Source: Ignavibacteria bacterium | Lineage (GTDB): Bacteria > Bacteroidota > Ignavibacteria > Ignavibacteriales > Melioribacteraceae | Length of the DNA: 15,578 bases | Assembly: GCA_011049495.1 (NCBI GenBank) | Contig: DSBF01000273.1 | Coordinates: 1-15,578, forward strand | Reading direction: 5' to 3' | Shown here: positions 13,081-15,578 of the stretch, one piece after another | How positions within the stretch are numbered: the stretch's first letter is position 1 | Layout of the letters: each line of letters begins with the position of its first letter | Translations under genes and position numbers: made by a program | The notes under the pieces: generated by a model | What the model was told of the DNA's origin: nothing | The model's input: only the letters and a program-made list of their open reading frames with translations | Database searches by the model: none

Positions 13081-14502
13081 TTAATTATTCTTTTTCCGTT
13101 GCAAACGATTATTCAGTGCTCTCCTGGAAATTCCTAATAAATCAGCTGCAATAGTTTGATTTCCATCTGCTCTTTTCAATGCTTCATTAACTAGAACATT
13201 CTCAGTTTCTTTTAATGATGGAAATCTGCCGGTAATTGTGATAGGCGGATCTTCAGTATCATCGCCATTGGCATCGGGTATTGCTTTGGTTATAAGTTGA
13301 TCTGCTAATTTTTTCCTAATTAGTTCTAAAGAAAGAATTCCGGATTTGTGAAGGCTAACCGCATCAAAAATAATTCCCTCAAGTTCACGTACGTTACCCG
13401 GGAAATGATAATTACTTAACAAAGTAAATAGTTCTTTCGGCGGATGAGGTTTCTTTTTTCCCAATTCATTTGATGCCTTAATTAAAAAGTAGTCAATCAA
13501 AAAAGGAATATCTTTTTTTCTTTCGCGAAGCGGCGGGATATGAATATGATGTGATCTTAGTCTATAATAAAGATCTTGCCTAAATCCTTCGCCGTTTTGC
13601 ATTGATTTAATATCGCGGTTTGTTGCTACAATAATTCTTGCGTTAGAAAGTTTTGCAATATCGGAACCGAGCGGATAATATTTTCCGTCCTGTAATAATC
13701 TTAATAATTTTACTTGTGATTCAATGCTTAGGTCTCCAATTTCATCGAGAAATAAAGTACCATCCTCGGCATGTTCAATTAAACCTTTTCTTTCAATATC
13801 CGCACCGGTAAACGCACCTTTTTTATGCCCGAACAATGTATCGGAAAAAAGATTATCATCCACACCGGCAACGTTAACCGGAATAAGTTCGCCTTTTCTT
13901 CCGCTGATATTATGAACTGCTTGAGCTATCAGCTCCTTACCTGTACCGGTTTCCCCGGTTATTAAAACCGGTAGATTTGTTTTAGCAATTGCTTCGATAT
14001 AGCGGAATATTGCCCGCATCGAACCGCTTGTTGTAATAATTTGCTCAAAAGATTCCGGGTGTTCCAACTTTTCCTTTAATAGCGATTCTTTTAGAAGTTT
14101 ATTTTCGTTTCGCATTTCCGTTAATTCTAAACCGCGTTTAATCGTAGCTATTAAACGCGTATCATCAACCGGTTTAACAACATAATCGAAAGCACCTTCT
14201 TTCATTGATTGAACAGCACTTTCAACATTATTAACGGCGGTTATAACAATTACGGGGATCTCCGGGTAATTTTTTACAATTTGTGGAAGAAGTTCTGAAC
14301 CGGAAACAAAAGGCATGTTAAGATCAAGTACGACTATAGAATATTCCTTTTTTGACAGAAGTGATAAAACATTTCTGCTGTCACTGCATGTTTCAATATT
14401 TTTTATACCGTTTGATGAAATTGTTAACTCGGCACTTAATAAAAAATGTTCTTCATCATCTACTAGAAGAATTGGTTTATCGGGTATAATTTTCGGTTTC
14501 AT
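13081..14502 (-). CDS. sigma-54-dependent response regulator (NtrC/AtoC family)
   Basis: This 473-residue cytoplasmic activator has three full domains. The receiver (residues about 9-125) has D15/D16, phospho-acceptor D60 (VVLDLNMP), T88 and K110. The AAA+ domain has Walker A GETGTGKE (183-190), the sigma-54 contact loop GAFTGA (229-234) and Walker B GTLFLDEIG (D253-E254). The C-terminus is a Fis-type helix-turn-helix (NQTIAADLLGISRRALNNRL). On phosphorylation it should assemble on an upstream site and drive open-complex formation by sigma-54 polymerase. The gene starts 11 bases after the kinase gene stop, so the pair is cotranscribed and should be cognate. A likely local target is the candidate -24/-12 promoter at 12865-12881. 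The ribosome site is weak (AAAGAAAA). Confidence 0.95.
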   Translation of the reverse strand: MKPKIIPDKPILLVDDEEHFLLSAELTISSNGIKNIETCSDSRNVLSLLSKKEYSIVVLDLNMPFVSGSELLPQIVKNYPEIPVIVITAVNNVESAVQSMKEGAFDYVVKPVDDTRLIATIKRGLELTEMRNENKLLKESLLKEKLEHPESFEQIITTSGSMRAIFRYIEAIAKTNLPVLITGETGTGKELIAQAVHNISGRKGELIPVNVAGVDDNLFSDTLFGHKKGAFTGADIERKGLIEHAEDGTLFLDEIGDLSIESQVKLLRLLQDGKYYPLGSDIAKLSNARIIVATNRDIKSMQNGEGFRQDLYYRLRSHHIHIPPLRERKKDIPFLIDYFLIKASNELGKKKPHPPKELFTLLSNYHFPGNVRELEGIIFDAVSLHKSGILSLELIRKKLADQLITKAIPDANGDDTEDPPITITGRFPSLKETENVLVNEALKRADGNQTIAADLLGISRRALNNRLQRKKNN

Positions 14503-14513
14503 TTTATTTTCTT

Positions 14514-15578
14514 TTAATTAATTGGTAGTGATACTAAAGCAATTGTCCCTTTACCGGGTTTACTATGCAAAGATAAATCACCATTATGATTTTTTATAAT
14601 GTTGTAAGAAATCGAAAGTCCAAAACCTGTCCCACCGCTGTCACGTTTTGTTGTATAAAAAGGGTCCATAATATGTTTGAGATTTTTTTCTTTTATTCCT
14701 ACTCCTTCATCCTCAACTTTTATTGTTAAGAATTTATTTTGATCAATTCCTGTTTCAACCGATATTTTGCTATTTCTATTTTTTAATGATTGACATGCAT
14801 TTGATATTAAATTTATTATTACTTGCTCAAGCTGAAGAGTATTCCCTTTTATCTTGGGTAGATTTTTTTCATACTTAACAGAAAATTTCGAAGTTGATTT
14901 TTGAATCATATTATTAGTAATAGTTACCGACATATCAACGACTTTATTTATATCTACATCTTCGTCTAGTTTACCCGAATCAAGTTTGGCATAATCGGTT
15001 AAACTGCTAACAATTTTTTGAATTCTAACAGAGCCGTTCAAAATTCCTTCAAGCGAGTGATTGATTTTTTGCGATGCCCGGCTATATAACATTCCGGCTA
15101 AAACAAAATCACCGTTTTCTTTAAAGTAGTCTTCAAGTATAGGTTGAATGTCTTTCCAAATTTTTTGAAACAGTTGAATATTAAGTAGAATATAATTATT
15201 CGGATTATTTATTTCATGCGCAATACCGGAAATCAAAACACCAAGCGAAGCCATTTTCTCAGCTTGAATTAATTGCTTTTTTCTATTCTCTGCGGCTTCT
15301 TCTGCTTTTTTCAAATTTGTCAAATCGTTAATCAAGCCGTCGTAATAAATTGCGTTGCCGTATTCATCTCTTGTAATTACAATACTATTCCGTACCCACC
15401 TCACCGAACCGTCGCGGTGAATAATTCTATGTTCAATCGGTTCAACATCTTCACCCTTTAAGGCTCTTTGCGCTTGTGCTAAAACTTTCTTACTGTCTTT
15501 TTCATGAACCATACGATACCACAACTCAGGATCTTGTTTATAATCATCCGAAGTATACCCGGTTACATTAACACAGCC
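14514..15578 (-). CDS. PAS-domain sensor histidine kinase, 5' end outside the window
   Basis: The frame is open to the window edge, so the true start lies beyond 15578; the codons before the TTG at 15522-15524 continue a normal PAS domain (GCVNVTGYTSDDYKQDPELW). The visible part has the end of that PAS fold with its PAC segment (HRIIHRDGSVRWVRNSIVI, YYDGLINDLT), a coiled linker (KKAEEAAENRKKQL), the H box with the phospho-accepting His (MASLGVLISGIAHEINNPNN), the N box (LEQVIINLISNACQSL) and the G boxes (VEDEGVGI, GGTGFGLSISYNIIKNHNG). This is an NtrB/HPK4-like kinase whose partner is the adjoining NtrC-type regulator. No membrane segment occurs in the visible part. The input signal is unknown. 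Confidence 0.93.
   Translation of the reverse strand, partial: GCVNVTGYTSDDYKQDPELWYRMVHEKDSKKVLAQAQRALKGEDVEPIEHRIIHRDGSVRWVRNSIVITRDEYGNAIYYDGLINDLTNLKKAEEAAENRKKQLIQAEKMASLGVLISGIAHEINNPNNYILLNIQLFQKIWKDIQPILEDYFKENGDFVLAGMLYSRASQKINHSLEGILNGSVRIQKIVSSLTDYAKLDSGKLDEDVDINKVVDMSVTITNNMIQKSTSKFSVKYEKNLPKIKGNTLQLEQVIINLISNACQSLKNRNSKISVETGIDQNKFLTIKVEDEGVGIKEKNLKHIMDPFYTTKRDSGGTGFGLSISYNIIKNHNGDLSLHSKPGKGTIALVSLPIN

Noticed and set aside
15522..15524. TTG start for the histidine kinase
   Set aside because: The frame continues unbroken to the window edge and the upstream codons complete the PAS domain, so the true start is outside the window.
1..15578. tRNA, rRNA, CRISPR array, integrase or phage genes
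   Set aside because: None was seen on either strand by reading; every sizeable conserved frame is accounted for by the genes listed.

Overview
The window looks like a chromosomal segment from a low-GC, Gram-negative bacterium of the Bacteroidota/Chlorobi group, most likely near Ignavibacteria. This rests on AT-rich intergenic DNA, mixed use of Shine-Dalgarno sites, an outer-envelope lipoprotein, a DUF4097-type beta-repeat protein behind an ECF sigma/anti-sigma pair, and a short-Q-loop cytochrome bd. The taxonomic call is inference; there is no rRNA or other marker gene here. Every gene I can support is on the minus strand, so the text below goes right to left, in the direction of transcription.

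Right end (15578-12300): the 3' part of a PAS-domain histidine kinase runs in from beyond the window. It is followed 11 bases later by a sigma-54-dependent NtrC-type response regulator. Next is a small exported protein whose upstream DNA carries a good candidate -24/-12 promoter, which would make it a natural local target of that regulator. Two strong hairpins close this unit; one is a perfect 36-base palindrome.

Respiratory block (12250-9200): a Rrf2-family regulator with three cysteines in an Fe-S-type arrangement is followed by cydA and cydB (cytochrome bd oxidase). A near-consensus sigma-70 promoter and a perfect palindrome at the ribosome-binding position suggest autoregulation of a rrf2-cydA-cydB operon. 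A hotdog thioesterase and a large lipoprotein (Ig-like, FN3-like, beta-propeller) follow as separate units.

Envelope-stress-type operon (6980-4011): an ECF sigma factor, a membrane anti-sigma-like protein with a periplasmic HEAT-repeat region, and an exported DUF4097 beta-repeat protein. They are joined by two identical TAA-A-ATG junctions. Two of the three genes have a -1 frame break in a poly-A tract. The break in the DUF4097 gene falls exactly on an A AAA AAG heptamer, the dnaX-type slippery sequence, and opens an 80-residue extension in the same protein family. Programmed frameshifting, mutational decay and sequencing error must be told apart.

Left end (4010-1): a 617-base gap holds a GC-rich element with 14-base perfect terminal inverted repeats. 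It is followed by a glutamate dehydrogenase/M24 peptidase gene pair, a RelE/ParE-type toxin-antitoxin pair and a hairpin at the left edge. No CRISPR array, tRNA, rRNA, transposase or integrase gene was seen.
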